The notes: a model not told the origin generated them from the sequence alone. Counted from the first letter of the stretch, positions 1 to 9,186 are shown. The stretch: DNA of 64,000 nt from Leptolyngbya sp. SIO1E4 (GCA_010672825.2 JAAHFU020000001.1:2654055-2718054), one strand, 5' to 3'. Translations and numbers: made by a program.

Positions 1-59
1 TGGCGACCATTGCAGATGATAACGATGAAGCTCTGCAGACAGAGTACGGTACTACTTAA
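1..59 (+). CDS. C-terminal tail of an upstream gene (partial)
   Basis: An open frame enters from the left edge and ends at TAA 57-59, reading A-T-I-A-D-D-N-D-E-A-L-Q-T-E-Y-G-T-T. The acidic, polar composition looks like a protein C-terminus. Only 18 codons are visible, so neither function nor reality can be shown. It points the same way as the lipoate-ligase family gene that follows. Confidence 0.3.
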   Translation, partial: ATIADDNDEALQTEYGTT

Positions 60-119
60 TGGGAGCAGCCCTTGAGGTTGGGCTAGCCAGTCGTTATTTT
101 GGCAATCTCTCGACTTTCG

Positions 120-875
120 ATGCAGCAACCCTGGCGTTTCATCCCTGAGGTGGTTGTCTCTGGAGAAACTCACATGGCAATTGATGCTTGGTTGCTTGAT
201 CAGCTGCGGTCAGGCCAACAGGGGCCGACTTTACGCTTTTATCGTTGGCAGCCGATCGCACTCTCCCTTGGCTACCACCAGCAGCGCTGGCCTGATCACT
301 GGCGTCATCTCTCCTGGCAAGGCCAGTCAGTTGAGTTAGTGAGGCGCCCGACTGGGGGCCGAGCGGTGCTGCATCAAGGCGACTTTACCTATGCCATGAC
401 GATGCCGATGCTGGGCAGGCGTCGGCAAGATCTGTATCAACATATCTGTGGAGCCCTGATCGCCGCTTGGGGGCGGCTAGGCGTTTCATTGTGTTATGGG
501 TCTGCAGGGCAGGGATATCATCATCAGCCCAGTTGCTTTGCCACCGCTACTGCAGCCGATTTGGTCACGTCTACCGGCTATAAACTCATTGGGAGCGCCC
601 AGTTACGACGCGATCGCACCCTATTACAGCAGGGTACTATGCGGCTTTGGCCTAATCCTGTGCTGTATTCCCAAGTTTTCGGAGAGGCCATGACCCTAGC
701 TCCAGCCCCAGATATCATCCCCAATCAGCCTACTGATGTCTGGCTGACGGCGCTTGCCACCCTCATCATTGAGGAAATGGAGAAGGGCTTAGGGATCAGA
801 TTTGAGACCAAGCCGCTCACGCACGACGAGCAAACGTATGCCGAAAAGTCCTATCGTGGGCGCCTTATTCCATGA
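120..875 (+). CDS. Lipoate/octanoate protein ligase family (LplA/LipM-like)
   Basis: Member of the biotin/lipoate A/B ligase family, which attaches lipoyl or octanoyl groups to a lysine of 2-oxoacid dehydrogenase E2 or GcvH proteins. Visible marks are the R-R-P-T-G-G-R-A-V-L-H loop, equivalent to the RRxSGGGAVYH substrate loop of LplA, and a later T-G-Y-K-L-I-G-S-A-Q segment with the conserved lysine. The length of about 250 residues matches single-domain ligases or octanoyltransferases lacking the LplA accessory domain. A TTG at 99 would add seven residues; ATG 120 is preferred because neither has a clear ribosome binding site. The 3' end overlaps the convergent protease gene by 11 bases. 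Ligase versus octanoyltransferase cannot be decided from sequence alone. Confidence 0.8.
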   Translation: MQQPWRFIPEVVVSGETHMAIDAWLLDQLRSGQQGPTLRFYRWQPIALSLGYHQQRWPDHWRHLSWQGQSVELVRRPTGGRAVLHQGDFTYAMTMPMLGRRRQDLYQHICGALIAAWGRLGVSLCYGSAGQGYHHQPSCFATATAADLVTSTGYKLIGSAQLRRDRTLLQQGTMRLWPNPVLYSQVFGEAMTLAPAPDIIPNQPTDVWLTALATLIIEEMEKGLGIRFETKPLTHDEQTYAEKSYRGRLIP

Positions 876-2064
876 TGGTTTTGGCCAGGGCAGGGAGCTT
901 TAAACCTGGCGGATACTCCCCATCATCCTTGATGCGTTGGATGACAGCATCCGAAATGGCAAGATTCATTTTCCCGGCCATTGCCCGCACAATTTCGCCG
1001 CGGTCAATGACGCCTGCCACCGCCCCCGCTGGCGTTAGAGCAACAATGCGGGTTAAGGCTTGACTCTCTAGATGGGTGATGACTTCAGCCAGCGCAGTGG
1101 TTTCCCGCACTGAGGGAATCGTATCAAGCGGACGAGCAATGCTATGTAAAGTGCGACTTTCCCACTCGCTGCGTTCGACATCACGAACATCATCAATGGT
1201 TACCAGACCCCGATAGCGCCCATCAGAAGCGGCAAAATACATTGGGGCTCGGGTTGCTTGCAGCAGATACTCGTCTGCAAACTGGCGCAGAGTCATGTTG
1301 GCATCCAGCACCCGAAAATCTCGAGCGATCGCATCGGCGGCGGTTAACTCTGCCAGGGTTTCTTGCAAATCGGCAATGCGCCCGTAGTTAGACGCGTTGC
1401 GAATCGCAAACCCTCCAATCAATACAATCCAAATAAGATCTAGGCTGGGCTGAGCCAAGTAGGCTAACACCCCAGCTCCCACAGCTGTCCACCCTAAAAT
1501 TTGTCCCGCTCGGGCCGCCCAACGAACGCCTTTAGTGCGGCTCTTAGTCGCTTTCCAGACAGCTGCTTTCAGTACCTGCCCCCCATCCAGAGGCAGACCC
1601 GGAATCAGGTTGAACAACGTCAGCACAAGATTAATCTGAGCAACATTACCCAGCAGGGCTGCCAAGGCAGGAGGGATGGTCAAGAACGTGATGACCAGGG
1701 TTAAGCAGGCATATAGCGCAAAACTGACGGCAGGGCCTGCGATCGCAACCTGAAATGCCTGCCCCGGCGTCTTCGACTCTTGATCAATGGCGGCAATCCC
1801 TCCAAACAGAAACAGCGTGATGGAATTTACCTGAATCCCTTGAGATTTAGCCACTAAGCTATGGCCCAGCTCATGGAGAAGCACAGAACCAAACAGCAAC
1901 AGAGCCATGGCCAACCCAATGCCCCACGACAAGGCCCCCCAGTTCTCCTGCCAGAGAGGATTACTGCCGTACACAAAGGTCACCAGGAGCAAAATAATGA
2001 ACCAGGAGCTATCCAGGTAGAGGGGGATTCCCAAAATGGAGCCAACGCGCCATCCAGATTGCAT
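865..2064 (-). CDS. Site-2 family intramembrane zinc protease (M50) with CBS pair
   Basis: A polytopic membrane metalloprotease of 399 residues. The zinc motif H-E-L-G-H is at residues 64-68 in a hydrophobic helix, and the third ligand lies in G-L-P-L-D-G-G (Asp160), the NPDG-type motif of the family. Several membrane helices span residues about 10-215. Residues about 245-360 look like a pair of CBS domains (phrases such as A-D-A-I-A-R-D-F and T-I-P-S-V-R-E-T-T), the layout of the cytosolic-regulated S2P branch (SpoIVFB/Rv2625-like). Such proteases release membrane-tethered regulators; the substrate is unknown. The gene is alone on its strand between the lipoate-ligase gene and psaK. Confidence 0.88.
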   Translation of the reverse strand: MQSGWRVGSILGIPLYLDSSWFIILLLVTFVYGSNPLWQENWGALSWGIGLAMALLLFGSVLLHELGHSLVAKSQGIQVNSITLFLFGGIAAIDQESKTPGQAFQVAIAGPAVSFALYACLTLVITFLTIPPALAALLGNVAQINLVLTLFNLIPGLPLDGGQVLKAAVWKATKSRTKGVRWAARAGQILGWTAVGAGVLAYLAQPSLDLIWIVLIGGFAIRNASNYGRIADLQETLAELTAADAIARDFRVLDANMTLRQFADEYLLQATRAPMYFAASDGRYRGLVTIDDVRDVERSEWESRTLHSIARPLDTIPSVRETTALAEVITHLESQALTRIVALTPAGAVAGVIDRGEIVRAMAGKMNLAISDAVIQRIKDDGEYPPGLKLPALAKTIME

Positions 2065-2241
2065 AATTCAGAGGTAAGGGGATAAAAAAACTGTCCCATA
2101 CGAAAGCGGCTGATGCCTAGGGACAGTCCTTATTGTAATCAGGAACCTAGTGACTCTGAAAAGAGCAAAACAAAACAACTTGAGGGTTTTCACCCATTGC
2201 TCCTGTCAGGAATTAGAGTTTCCAGCAAAGATGGCCTGGCC

Positions 2242-2517
2242 CTACAGGATGCCAGCGCTGCCCAAACCCAAAATCACGCCAGCACCTAAAACGTGACCCA
2301 AGCTGGCGGTGGCGAGTAATTCAGGCAACCCGAAATTCTCAAACAAACCCGGTAAGCTAACAGGGAGTGAAGGACCTCTACCCGGGTTTTTAATGGCATA
2401 GCGCCCGATCGCAATAACAAAGAGGTTGCAAGCAATCATGATTATCGCTGTCTGGAAAGACCACTCAGGGGTCGTAACAGCCGCTTGCGCCAGTAGGGGG
2501 GAAGAAAACGTGATCAA
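2242..2517 (-). CDS. psaK: Photosystem I reaction centre subunit PsaK
   Basis: Small two-helix PSI subunit that helps bind peripheral antenna. The mature region V-T-T-P-E-W-S-F-Q is followed by helix 1 (I-I-M-I-A-C-N-L-F-V-I-A-I-G-R-Y-A-I-K-N-P-G) and a C-terminal helix rich in Gly/Ala (S-L-G-H-V-L-G-A-G-V-I-L-G-L-G), all typical of PsaK. The start is set to TTG 2517 because a GGAGGT sequence lies seven bases upstream and the resulting 91-residue protein matches the family. An upstream ATG (2559) would add 14 residues of non-PsaK sequence. It diverges from trpF across about 110 bases. Confidence 0.93.
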   Translation of the reverse strand: MITFSSPLLAQAAVTTPEWSFQTAIIMIACNLFVIAIGRYAIKNPGRGPSLPVSLPGLFENFGLPELLATASLGHVLGAGVILGLGSAGIL

Positions 2518-2524
2518 GGGTTTG

Positions 2525-2530
2525 ACCTCC
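2525..2530 (-). promoter_or_regulatory. Strong ribosome binding site selecting a TTG start for psaK
   Basis: On the minus strand GGAGGT is followed by seven bases and then TTG. No ATG lies at a suitable distance, so this site decides the start codon of psaK. Confidence 0.7.
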
Positions 2531-2630
2531 GAGAGCGTACCGTTTCTTAAGGAACACAAAGGATTATAAAGACCCTTAGAATCAATTTTGCGTGTTGTTT
2601 AACAGAGTTAACAGGGCAAGGACTCACAGC

Positions 2631-3278
2631 ATGAATTCTTCTGTTTGGGTAAAGATTTGTGGCCTAATGCAGCCTGAGCAAGCGGTTGCGATCGCCCGTT
2701 TGGGAGCAGCGGCTATTGGCTTTATTTGTGTGCGATCGTCGCCTCGGTACGTCACCCCGCTGCAGATTCAGGCTATCAGCCAGGCCCTCATCGACGCATT
2801 GCCAACCCAGGTAGAGCGCGTCGGCGTTTTTGCCAATGCTGACCTAGCCACGATTACAAACACTATAGAAACCGGAAAACTCACGACCCTTCAGCTCCAC
2901 GGTCAAGAATCTCCGGCGATGTGTACTGATATCCGTAAGGCTCACCCCACCTTGAAGATCATCAAAGCGTTTCGCATCCGGACTGAAACAGATCTCCTAA
3001 GCACCGCGCCTTACGAGGAAATGGTCGATGCGCTGCTGCTAGATGCCTACCATCCGCAGCTTTTGGGAGGCACAGGTCAAACCCTTGACTGGCAATCGCT
3101 CACAACGTTTCAGCCGAGCAAACCCTGGCTTTTGGCCGGGGGGCTAACCCCCGATAATGTGCTGCAAGCGTTAGCCAGGCTAACGCCCCAGGGCATCGAT
3201 GTCTCCAGCGGGGTTGAGGTTAGCCCAGGTAACAAATCTTTGGCAAAGGTCGAACGCCTATTTCAGCGACTGAAGTGA
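2631..3278 (+). CDS. trpF: Phosphoribosylanthranilate isomerase
   Basis: Third enzyme of tryptophan synthesis, converting phosphoribosylanthranilate to CdRP in the cytosol. The protein shows the TrpF opening V-K-I-C-G-L with catalytic Cys, the G-F-I-C-V-x-S-S-P-R-Y strand, Q-L-H-G-Q-E, the D-A-Y-H-P-Q-L-L-G-G-T-G-Q region carrying the catalytic Asp, and the phosphate-binding L-A-G-G-L-T-P-D-N and G-I-D-V-S-S-G-V-E ends of a (beta/alpha)8 barrel. ATG 2631 is chosen over 2592 because the family begins a few residues before V-K-I-C-G. It is a single gene, not fused to trpC, and is convergent with folE across a hairpin. Confidence 0.95.
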   Translation: MNSSVWVKICGLMQPEQAVAIARLGAAAIGFICVRSSPRYVTPLQIQAISQALIDALPTQVERVGVFANADLATITNTIETGKLTTLQLHGQESPAMCTDIRKAHPTLKIIKAFRIRTETDLLSTAPYEEMVDALLLDAYHPQLLGGTGQTLDWQSLTTFQPSKPWLLAGGLTPDNVLQALARLTPQGIDVSSGVEVSPGNKSLAKVERLFQRLK

Positions 3279-3333
3279 CAGCTTTCCACCCCGTATTTCT
3301 CCTCCGTTTCCTCTGTTTGGAGGCAGCTTCAAC

Positions 3334-3372
3334 CATTTGTAGAGACGCATCACACGCGCGTCTCTACAAATG
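3334..3372. terminator. Perfect 15-bp inverted repeat between convergent trpF and folE
   Basis: Arms CATTTGTAGAGACGC (3334-3348) and GCGTCTCTACAAATG (3358-3372) are exact reverse complements around a 9-base loop. The GTAGAGACGC core resembles short interspersed hairpin repeats common in cyanobacterial genomes. Its place between two converging genes would let it act as a bidirectional terminator, although there is no long T tract. Confidence 0.6.
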
Positions 3373-3391
3373 TCGCTAAATCGCTTACCGA

Positions 3392-4111
3392 TTAGAACAA
3401 TGCAGGCTGATGGCGAATCAGGCTGAGAAACTCTTCACGGGTTCTAGAGTCTTCTTGGAAGCAGCCCAGCATCGTGCTGGTGACAGTCCAGGAACCGGGC
3501 TTTTGAACACCCCGCATCACCATACACATGTGGCTGGCTTCCACAACAATGGCAACCCCTTGGGGATCTAGGATTTCCTGAATCGCTTCGGCTATCTGAC
3601 GCGTCAGGCGTTCTTGCACCTGTAGGCGGCGGGCATACATCTCGACAATGCGCGCCAGCTTACTAAGACCGACAACACGCTGCTTAGGAATGTAGGCGAC
3701 GTGTGCGCGTCCCATAAATGGCAACATGTGATGCTCGCACAGGCTGAACAAGGTAATATCCCGGACTAACACCATCTCGTTATGACCCTCGTCGAAGATG
3801 GCGTTGTTCACAAGGTCATCCAGGGACTGATGATAGCCGCTGGTTAAAAAGCGCATCGCTTCAGCTACCCGTTTGGGCGTTTTTAGCAATCCTTCGCGAT
3901 CAGGATCTTCCCCAACCGATAGCAACATGGTGCGAACGGACTCCATCATGGCGAGCTTACTCTCGTCAGTAACGGGCTTGGGCGCAGCATTTTGGCCATA
4001 GGCAGTGCTCCGATCAGGACGAATGGGGGCAGCACCATTCTGCTTAAGACTCGCTTCCGCAAGGCTCGACAAATTGGCGCCATTGTTAGCGTTGGAAGAC
4101 ACAGTAGTCAT
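3392..4111 (-). CDS. folE: GTP cyclohydrolase I
   Basis: Converts GTP to 7,8-dihydroneopterin triphosphate, the first step to folate and other pterins. Diagnostic segments are [13 protein letters not shown], the zinc-site C-E-H-H-M-L-P-F and the second zinc cysteine in [10 protein letters not shown]. The catalytic core occupies residues about 55-239. The first 50 residues are a Ser/Ala/Asn-rich extension of low complexity, so a shorter start is possible. The final H-Q-P-A-L-F lies 14 bases before an SDR gene's neighbourhood on the same strand, but a spacer of 65 bases separates the coding regions. Confidence 0.94.
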   Translation of the reverse strand: MTTVSSNANNGANLSSLAEASLKQNGAAPIRPDRSTAYGQNAAPKPVTDESKLAMMESVRTMLLSVGEDPDREGLLKTPKRVAEAMRFLTSGYHQSLDDLVNNAIFDEGHNEMVLVRDITLFSLCEHHMLPFMGRAHVAYIPKQRVVGLSKLARIVEMYARRLQVQERLTRQIAEAIQEILDPQGVAIVVEASHMCMVMRGVQKPGSWTVTSTMLGCFQEDSRTREEFLSLIRHQPALF

Positions 4112-4176
4112 AGTGAATGTGAATTAACTCTCTAAACAGTTGAAAACTTGCCCATTGACCCGGAACAGCTGAATGG

Positions 4177-4902
4177 TCAAAGGGCGCCACCACTCGGCAT
4201 CAGCGTGATTTCGTCGATGACAGCGGAATTTGGCAATTGGGCGGTGTGCAGGATAGTTTGGGCAACGACTTCAGGGGTCAGCATTTGCGATCGCGCAAAA
4301 TCAGCCTGTACCGTCTCGGTGTCCCATAGGGCAGTATTGACTGCACCGGGAGAAACAATCATGACGCGGATGCCGTGTTCGCGCTCCTCAGCCGCTAAGA
4401 CACGGGATAAACTCACAACCCCTGCTTTGCTAGCACTGTAGGCACCCCAATTGGGAAAAGCATTGTGAGCAGCGACAGAGGCTACGTTAAGAATGGTGCC
4501 GCCGCCCTGGGCCCGCATCCCAGGTAAAACAGCCTGAATCGTCAAGAGAACACTGGTTAAATTTAGGTTCATCACCTGTTGCCAGTCAGCCAGGGGCATA
4601 TCAGCTAAGGCACCGGTATACCCCATGCCCGCATTGTTAATCAGAGTGGTGATAGGGCCAAAATCACTCACCAACGCTTGCAAAGACGCTTTCACGGTCT
4701 CTAGCTGACTCAAGTCTATCGAGTAAGCTTTGGCCCGAACCCCTAGCTGAATCAGGTCTGCTTCTAGCGCCTGTAGCTTGGCAAGAGAGCGACTCACCAA
4801 GGCAACATCTATTCCCGCCTTGGCAAAAGCGATCGCCGTCTCACGCCCAATTCCGCTGCTGGCCCCGGTAATGAGAGCGCGGTGTCGCGTTTCAAAAGTC
4901 AT
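4177..4902 (-). CDS. Short-chain dehydrogenase/reductase
   Basis: Classical SDR of 241 residues with Rossmann-fold dinucleotide motif T-G-A-S-S-G-I-G, N-N-A-G-M-G, catalytic Ser in N-V-A-S-V-A and the Y-S-A-S-K pair. The start at 4902 (M-T-F-E-T-R-H-R-A-L-I-T-G) is preferred over 4941 because it places the nucleotide motif at the usual distance. Substrate cannot be predicted; similar cyanobacterial proteins are annotated as 3-oxoacyl reductase-like or sepiapterin reductase-like, and adjacency to folE makes a pterin role possible but unproven. Confidence 0.85.
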   Translation of the reverse strand: MTFETRHRALITGASSGIGRETAIAFAKAGIDVALVSRSLAKLQALEADLIQLGVRAKAYSIDLSQLETVKASLQALVSDFGPITTLINNAGMGYTGALADMPLADWQQVMNLNLTSVLLTIQAVLPGMRAQGGGTILNVASVAAHNAFPNWGAYSASKAGVVSLSRVLAAEEREHGIRVMIVSPGAVNTALWDTETVQADFARSQMLTPEVVAQTILHTAQLPNSAVIDEITLMPSGGAL

Positions 4903-5433
4903 GAATAAACCAAATGATGAAAATCTTGGCGGGATTCGCAAACCCGAGCTTCGTAGATCCTAATGCCTAGATGAAAGTTGCCAATAGGAACCGAGAAAGC
5001 CGTTCGCAAAACCTGGGAAACAGATGAGCAGAGAAACATCTGCCGGGATTTATGTTAACAAACGTAAAGGACTTTTGTGTAGCTTTTAATTTTCCTATGG
5101 CCATTTTATCAGTCTAGCCCTGTGGACACTATGAAATGTCAGATAGACATTTCACAATGCTGCAGCTCATATGGTATGGAAGTCCGTATTGCGTTAGGGC
5201 AGTCCAGATAACTCAACTGTTCTCTAGTTAAGCGTTTTGCTTCATCCTTCTGCCTACTGCTATGCAGAAGCAAGTTACATCCTTTCGCCTTTGGCTGTAG
5301 GCAGTTATCTCGCTCAAACACTGAATCCGCTTGGTTCAGCTATTCCCAGCACTCTGGGTAAGGGGAACGAGTTCACGGCTATCTATCCCTGCGGTATCGT
5401 GAAGCCCTACTGCCCCCTGAGTTGCCTTCGGAC
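4903..5433. other. Intergenic region between SDR and accA
   Basis: No convincing gene is seen; short open frames here lack ribosome binding sites and recognisable sequence. A perfect inverted repeat at 5132-5154 is listed separately. The AT-rich stretch around 5050-5110 could hold the SDR promoter. Confidence 0.5.
5132..5154. repeat. Perfect 9-bp inverted repeat with 5-base loop
   Basis: TGAAATGTC, loop AGATA, GACATTTCA. It could be an operator for a dimeric regulator or an RNA hairpin; no T tract follows, so it is not an obvious terminator. Confidence 0.5.
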
Positions 5434-6432
5434 TCATACACTTTGTCCATTCTGGCCACCTTCTGCAAAGACCCCAATCTGGCGAAATTTTTGATAGCGC
5501 AATTCTCGCCGTTCCGTTGACGTAATCGCTAGCAATTCCTTGAGGTTTTTACGCAGGGCCGATTTCAGCAGCTCTGTGGCCTTAAGCGGATCGGCATGGG
5601 CACCGCCTAAAGGTTCTGGCAACATCACGTCCAGGATGCCTAAGTTCTGCAGATCCGCGGCGGTAATTTTGAGGGCTTCTGCTGCCTCCGCCGCGCGCCC
5701 GGCATCTTTCCATAAAATCGCGGCACACGCTTCTGGGCTGGCCACCGTGTAGACGGCGTGCTCAAACATCATGAGGCGATCTCCGACACCAATGCCTAAG
5801 GCTCCACCCGATCCCCCTTCTCCAATCACCGTGCAGATAATAGGCACCTCGAGGGAAAACATTTCGCGCAGATTGTAGGCGATCGCTTCCCCTTGCCCCA
5901 TTTCTTCTGCTTCGTAGCCAGGATAAGCCCCTGGGGTGTCAATGAAGGTAAAGACCGGCATATTAAACTGATTGGCATGCCGCATCAGGCGCATGGCTTT
6001 ACGGTAACCCCCGGGCGAGGCCATGCCAAAGTTGCGAGCCATATTGTCCTTGGTGTCGCGGCCTTTTTGGTGCCCTAACATCACGACCGGCTGCCCTTCA
6101 AATCGAGCAATGCCACCGACCAAGGCTGGATCGTTTTTACCCGAGGCGCGATCGCCATGAAGTTCTAGCCACTCGTCACTGATCGACTGGATGTAGTCTA
6201 AAGTGCTGGGCCGACGCGGATGACGAGCCACCTGTAACCGTTGAGCAGGTGTCAGGCTGGCAAAAATTTCGTGCCGCAGCTGATCAGCCCGAGTTTGCAG
6301 CTGACCCAGCTGTGCTGAGACATCAACTTCATTTTCTTCTGCGAGTTTTTTAATCTGACTAATCCGATCCTCTAGCTCTACTAGGGGTTTCTCAAAGTCC
6401 AGCAGAATGGGTTTACGTTGAGTCGTCGGCAT
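5434..6432 (-). CDS. accA: Acetyl-CoA carboxylase carboxyltransferase subunit alpha
   Basis: Alpha half of the carboxyltransferase that, with AccD, moves CO2 from carboxybiotin to acetyl-CoA to form malonyl-CoA. The 332-residue protein starts with the typical [12 protein letters not shown] and contains the crotonase-type core with [26 protein letters not shown] and G-E-G-G-S-G-G-A. Length matches the family. It diverges from the olefin synthase operon, whose PKS consumes malonyl-CoA; shared regulation is possible but not demonstrated. Confidence 0.96.
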   Translation of the reverse strand: MPTTQRKPILLDFEKPLVELEDRISQIKKLAEENEVDVSAQLGQLQTRADQLRHEIFASLTPAQRLQVARHPRRPSTLDYIQSISDEWLELHGDRASGKNDPALVGGIARFEGQPVVMLGHQKGRDTKDNMARNFGMASPGGYRKAMRLMRHANQFNMPVFTFIDTPGAYPGYEAEEMGQGEAIAYNLREMFSLEVPIICTVIGEGGSGGALGIGVGDRLMMFEHAVYTVASPEACAAILWKDAGRAAEAAEALKITAADLQNLGILDVMLPEPLGGAHADPLKATELLKSALRKNLKELLAITSTERRELRYQKFRQIGVFAEGGQNGQSV

Positions 6433-6934
6433 GATTTCAACTACATCAGGGCATCGCAGGCAGGAATGATCTGCGGATAGTACCGGTTCAAGAGGGCGAC
6501 AGCACAGACAATCCTATGCAAGTAAGCATAGCGGTTTGCGCTTCCGAGTTTGCAGCAGACGGGATTCTATCCAGGGGTAGCTCCATGGGATGTCAGAATT
6601 TTGTGTAGTATTTTGAAGGGCTATTTGCCAAAACTCATCGACTAATTTTTTTTACCCAGCCTGAATCGAGGTAGGGAGTTTAAGCCGGAGTCCGATCCTT
6701 TGTACAGTAGCCTTGGGGAACAAAATTGCGGATAGTTGCTGACCAGGTGAGCCTGTTTTCTCGAGTATGTGCAGGCGACAGGATATCATCTATCAGATGT
6801 TGTTGTGATCTGTAGCAGGCTGTGGAAGGTGAGCAAGTTCTGAGCCAAGCTGAACGCTGCCGAGATAGCTGTTAGCTATGACAGTCTCGGAGTGAGTGGC
6901 GCTAAATGGCTGTAGCACGCAGTGGACGGTATCT
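6433..6934. promoter_or_regulatory. 500-bp divergent control region between accA and the olefin synthase operon
   Basis: No gene is seen. The region must contain the accA promoter and the promoter of the olefin synthase genes. It holds a small hairpin CTATGC...GCATAG at 6514-6531, an AT-rich patch near 6640-6655, and the larger hairpin at 6860-6890 next to the translation start. Confidence 0.5.
6860..6890 (+). promoter_or_regulatory. Stem-loop immediately upstream of the FAAL start
   Basis: Outer arms CCGAGA (6860-6865) and TCTCGG (6885-6890) enclose an inner TAGCT...AGCTA stem. It lies 6 bases before the possible GTG start (6896) and 45 bases before ATG 6935, so it could affect translation. 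There is no T tract for termination. Confidence 0.45.
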
Positions 6935-9169
6935 ATGAGGAAAGGGTCTTCTGGGGAGTTTAAACAGGTTGCGACGCTGGTCGATCTGCTCAGATTTAGA
7001 GCAACCCATCAGTCGGGAAGCACAGCCTATCAATTTTTACCGGATGGGGAAGCTGAGACCACGGCACTGACCTACGGAGAGCTGGATCAGGCTGCACGGG
7101 CTGTGTCTGTGCTCTTGCAGGGTTTACATTGTCAAGGGCAGCCAGTGCTGCTGCTGTATCCTCCTGGTCTGGATTATATCGTGGCTTTCTTTGGCTGTAT
7201 TTATGCTGGCGCGATCGCGGTTCCTGCATACCCGCCCCGTCCTAATCGCTCCCTGGAGCGGCTGCAGGTCATGATCAAAGATGCCGGGGCTCGGGTGGCG
7301 CTCACCCATGGCAGCGTATTGCGAGGATTAGAGCGACGATTTTCGGAATGCCCAGCCCTCAAAACATTGCACTGGTTAGCCACCGACGCGATTGATACCG
7401 CTTTAGCCAACGGCTGGGGAGAGCCTCAGGTCACAGCTGATGCGCTAGCGCTGCTGCAATATACGTCGGGTTCAACGGGAACACCGAAGGGCGTACAGGT
7501 CAGCCACGGCAATCTTATCCATAATTCGGCTCGCATCTGTGAGTTCTTTGGCCATTCAGAAACGAGCAGAGGGGTGTCTTGGTTACCGCCTTATCACGAC
7601 ATGGGGTTAGTCGGAAGCATTCTGCAAGCGCTATATGTGGGGGTTCCCATTGCCCTAATGCCTCCAGTTGCCTTCCTGCAAAAGCCCCTGCGTTGGCTGC
7701 AGGCCATTTCACGTTACGGGGCGACCACGAGTGGTGGGCCTAACTTTGCCTATGATCTGTGTGTGCAGAAAACCACCCCCGAGCAGCGAGCTGCCCTGGA
7801 TCTCAGTGGTTGGCAGCTGGCCTTTAGCGGGGCTGAACCTGTCCGGGCAGAGACCCTAGAGCAGTTTGCGGCGGCCTTTGCCCCAGCGGGGTTCCGGCGA
7901 GAGGCGTTTTATCCTTGTTACGGCATGGCTGAGACAACGCTGATTGTCACTGGCAGCGATCGCCAAGCACCTCCCAACATCTGCGCAGTGGATGAATCTG
8001 CCCTACGGGCTAACCAGGTCGTTAGGTCTACCTCCGCTGAGAGTCAACGGGTGGTGAGTTGCGGGCAGGCGGCCCCTGATCAAACTCTCTTGATTGTTAA
8101 TCCTGAAACGGGGGTTCCTTGCCCCGATAGACAGGTTGGTGAAATTTGGGTGGCCGCTTCAGACAGCTTGGCCCAGGGCTATTGGCATCGCCCCCAGCAA
8201 ACAGCAGAGACGTTTCAAGCCTATACAGCAAAGGGGGTGGGGCCTTTCTTGCGAACGGGGGATTTAGGATTTTTGCAGGGGGGAGACCTCTTTGTTACGG
8301 GGCGCCGGAAAGAGCTCATCATCATCCGGGGTCGCAATTACTATCCCAAAGATATTGAAACAACGGTAGAGTCAGTACATGCGGCGCTGCGTCCTGGGGC
8401 AGGGGCTGCCTTCTCAATTACGGTCGAAGGGCAAGAGCGCTTGGTGCTCGTGCAGGAAGTGGAACGAACTCATCTCAGAAATCTAGATGCAGACGCCATT
8501 GTGAGTGCTGTCCGGCGAGCTGTTGCAGAGCAACACGAACTCCAGCTCTACGGGTTACAGCTGATTAAGACCGGCAGTATTCCCAAAACATCGAGCGGCA
8601 AAATTCAGCGCTTTGCGTGTCGTGCGGGCTATCTCGACAATCAGCTAATTGCCGTACATACCTGGCAGTTAGAGATGAGTGAAGCGCTAGCGGGCTTGGG
8701 TTGGAGCAGCGATCGCGTCAGCGAAGACGTATCAACTCAGCCACCGGGCAATGCTGGATCAACGCGCGATCTCGCGCTGGCGCCATTGCCTGCAACCACT
8801 CAGTCACCTGAGGCGTTGCAGCGGTGGTTAACGACTTGGCTAGCTCAACAGTTGCAGGTGCCAGTGACAGAGATTGATATCACCCGTCCTTTTGCAGAAT
8901 ATGGGTTGGACTCGGTGGCAGCCGTTGAGTTAACGGAGGCTTTGCAAACTGCAATTGAGCAGCCGTTGTCCCCAACGCTGGCCTATGAATACCCAACGGT
9001 TGAGGCGGTAGCCGCCTATTTGGGAACTCAGCTTGGGCTGTCCTCCCCGGAAGGGGAGAGAGACCCCGAGCCAGCCACGGATGAAGACGACTTAACAGAG
9101 TTATTGAACGAATTAGAAAACCTCTCAGAGGCAGAAGTTCAAGAACTGCTGGGACACCAAGGACGCTAA
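6935..9169 (+). CDS. ols: Olefin synthase part 1: fatty acyl-AMP ligase with acyl carrier domain
   Basis: Loading protein of an Ols-type terminal alkene pathway. The FAAL domain (about the first 590 residues) activates a free fatty acid as acyl-AMP; it has Y-T-S-G-S-T-G-T-P-K-G, Y-P-C-Y-G-M-A-E-T-T and L-R-T-G-D-L-G, and the long FAAL form rather than CoA ligase. The carrier domain has G-L-D-S with the phosphopantetheine serine at about residue 660, counted from ATG 6935. An acidic tail follows. GTG 6896 would add 13 residues. In known Ols (Synechococcus 7002 type) FAAL-ACP is fused to the PKS; here it is a separate gene 17 bases upstream, and the acidic tail may serve as a docking segment (inference). 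Confidence 0.92.
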   Translation: MRKGSSGEFKQVATLVDLLRFRATHQSGSTAYQFLPDGEAETTALTYGELDQAARAVSVLLQGLHCQGQPVLLLYPPGLDYIVAFFGCIYAGAIAVPAYPPRPNRSLERLQVMIKDAGARVALTHGSVLRGLERRFSECPALKTLHWLATDAIDTALANGWGEPQVTADALALLQYTSGSTGTPKGVQVSHGNLIHNSARICEFFGHSETSRGVSWLPPYHDMGLVGSILQALYVGVPIALMPPVAFLQKPLRWLQAISRYGATTSGGPNFAYDLCVQKTTPEQRAALDLSGWQLAFSGAEPVRAETLEQFAAAFAPAGFRREAFYPCYGMAETTLIVTGSDRQAPPNICAVDESALRANQVVRSTSAESQRVVSCGQAAPDQTLLIVNPETGVPCPDRQVGEIWVAASDSLAQGYWHRPQQTAETFQAYTAKGVGPFLRTGDLGFLQGGDLFVTGRRKELIIIRGRNYYPKDIETTVESVHAALRPGAGAAFSITVEGQERLVLVQEVERTHLRNLDADAIVSAVRRAVAEQHELQLYGLQLIKTGSIPKTSSGKIQRFACRAGYLDNQLIAVHTWQLEMSEALAGLGWSSDRVSEDVSTQPPGNAGSTRDLALAPLPATTQSPEALQRWLTTWLAQQLQVPVTEIDITRPFAEYGLDSVAAVELTEALQTAIEQPLSPTLAYEYPTVEAVAAYLGTQLGLSSPEGERDPEPATDEDDLTELLNELENLSEAEVQELLGHQGR

Positions 9170-9186
9170 ACGGTAAGGGTTGACCT

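Noticed and set aside
2585..2631. TTAACAG direct repeats before trpF as RpaB HLR1 boxes for psaK
   Set aside because: The period is 9 rather than 10 and the core has an extra A compared with the HLR1 half site; the match is too weak.
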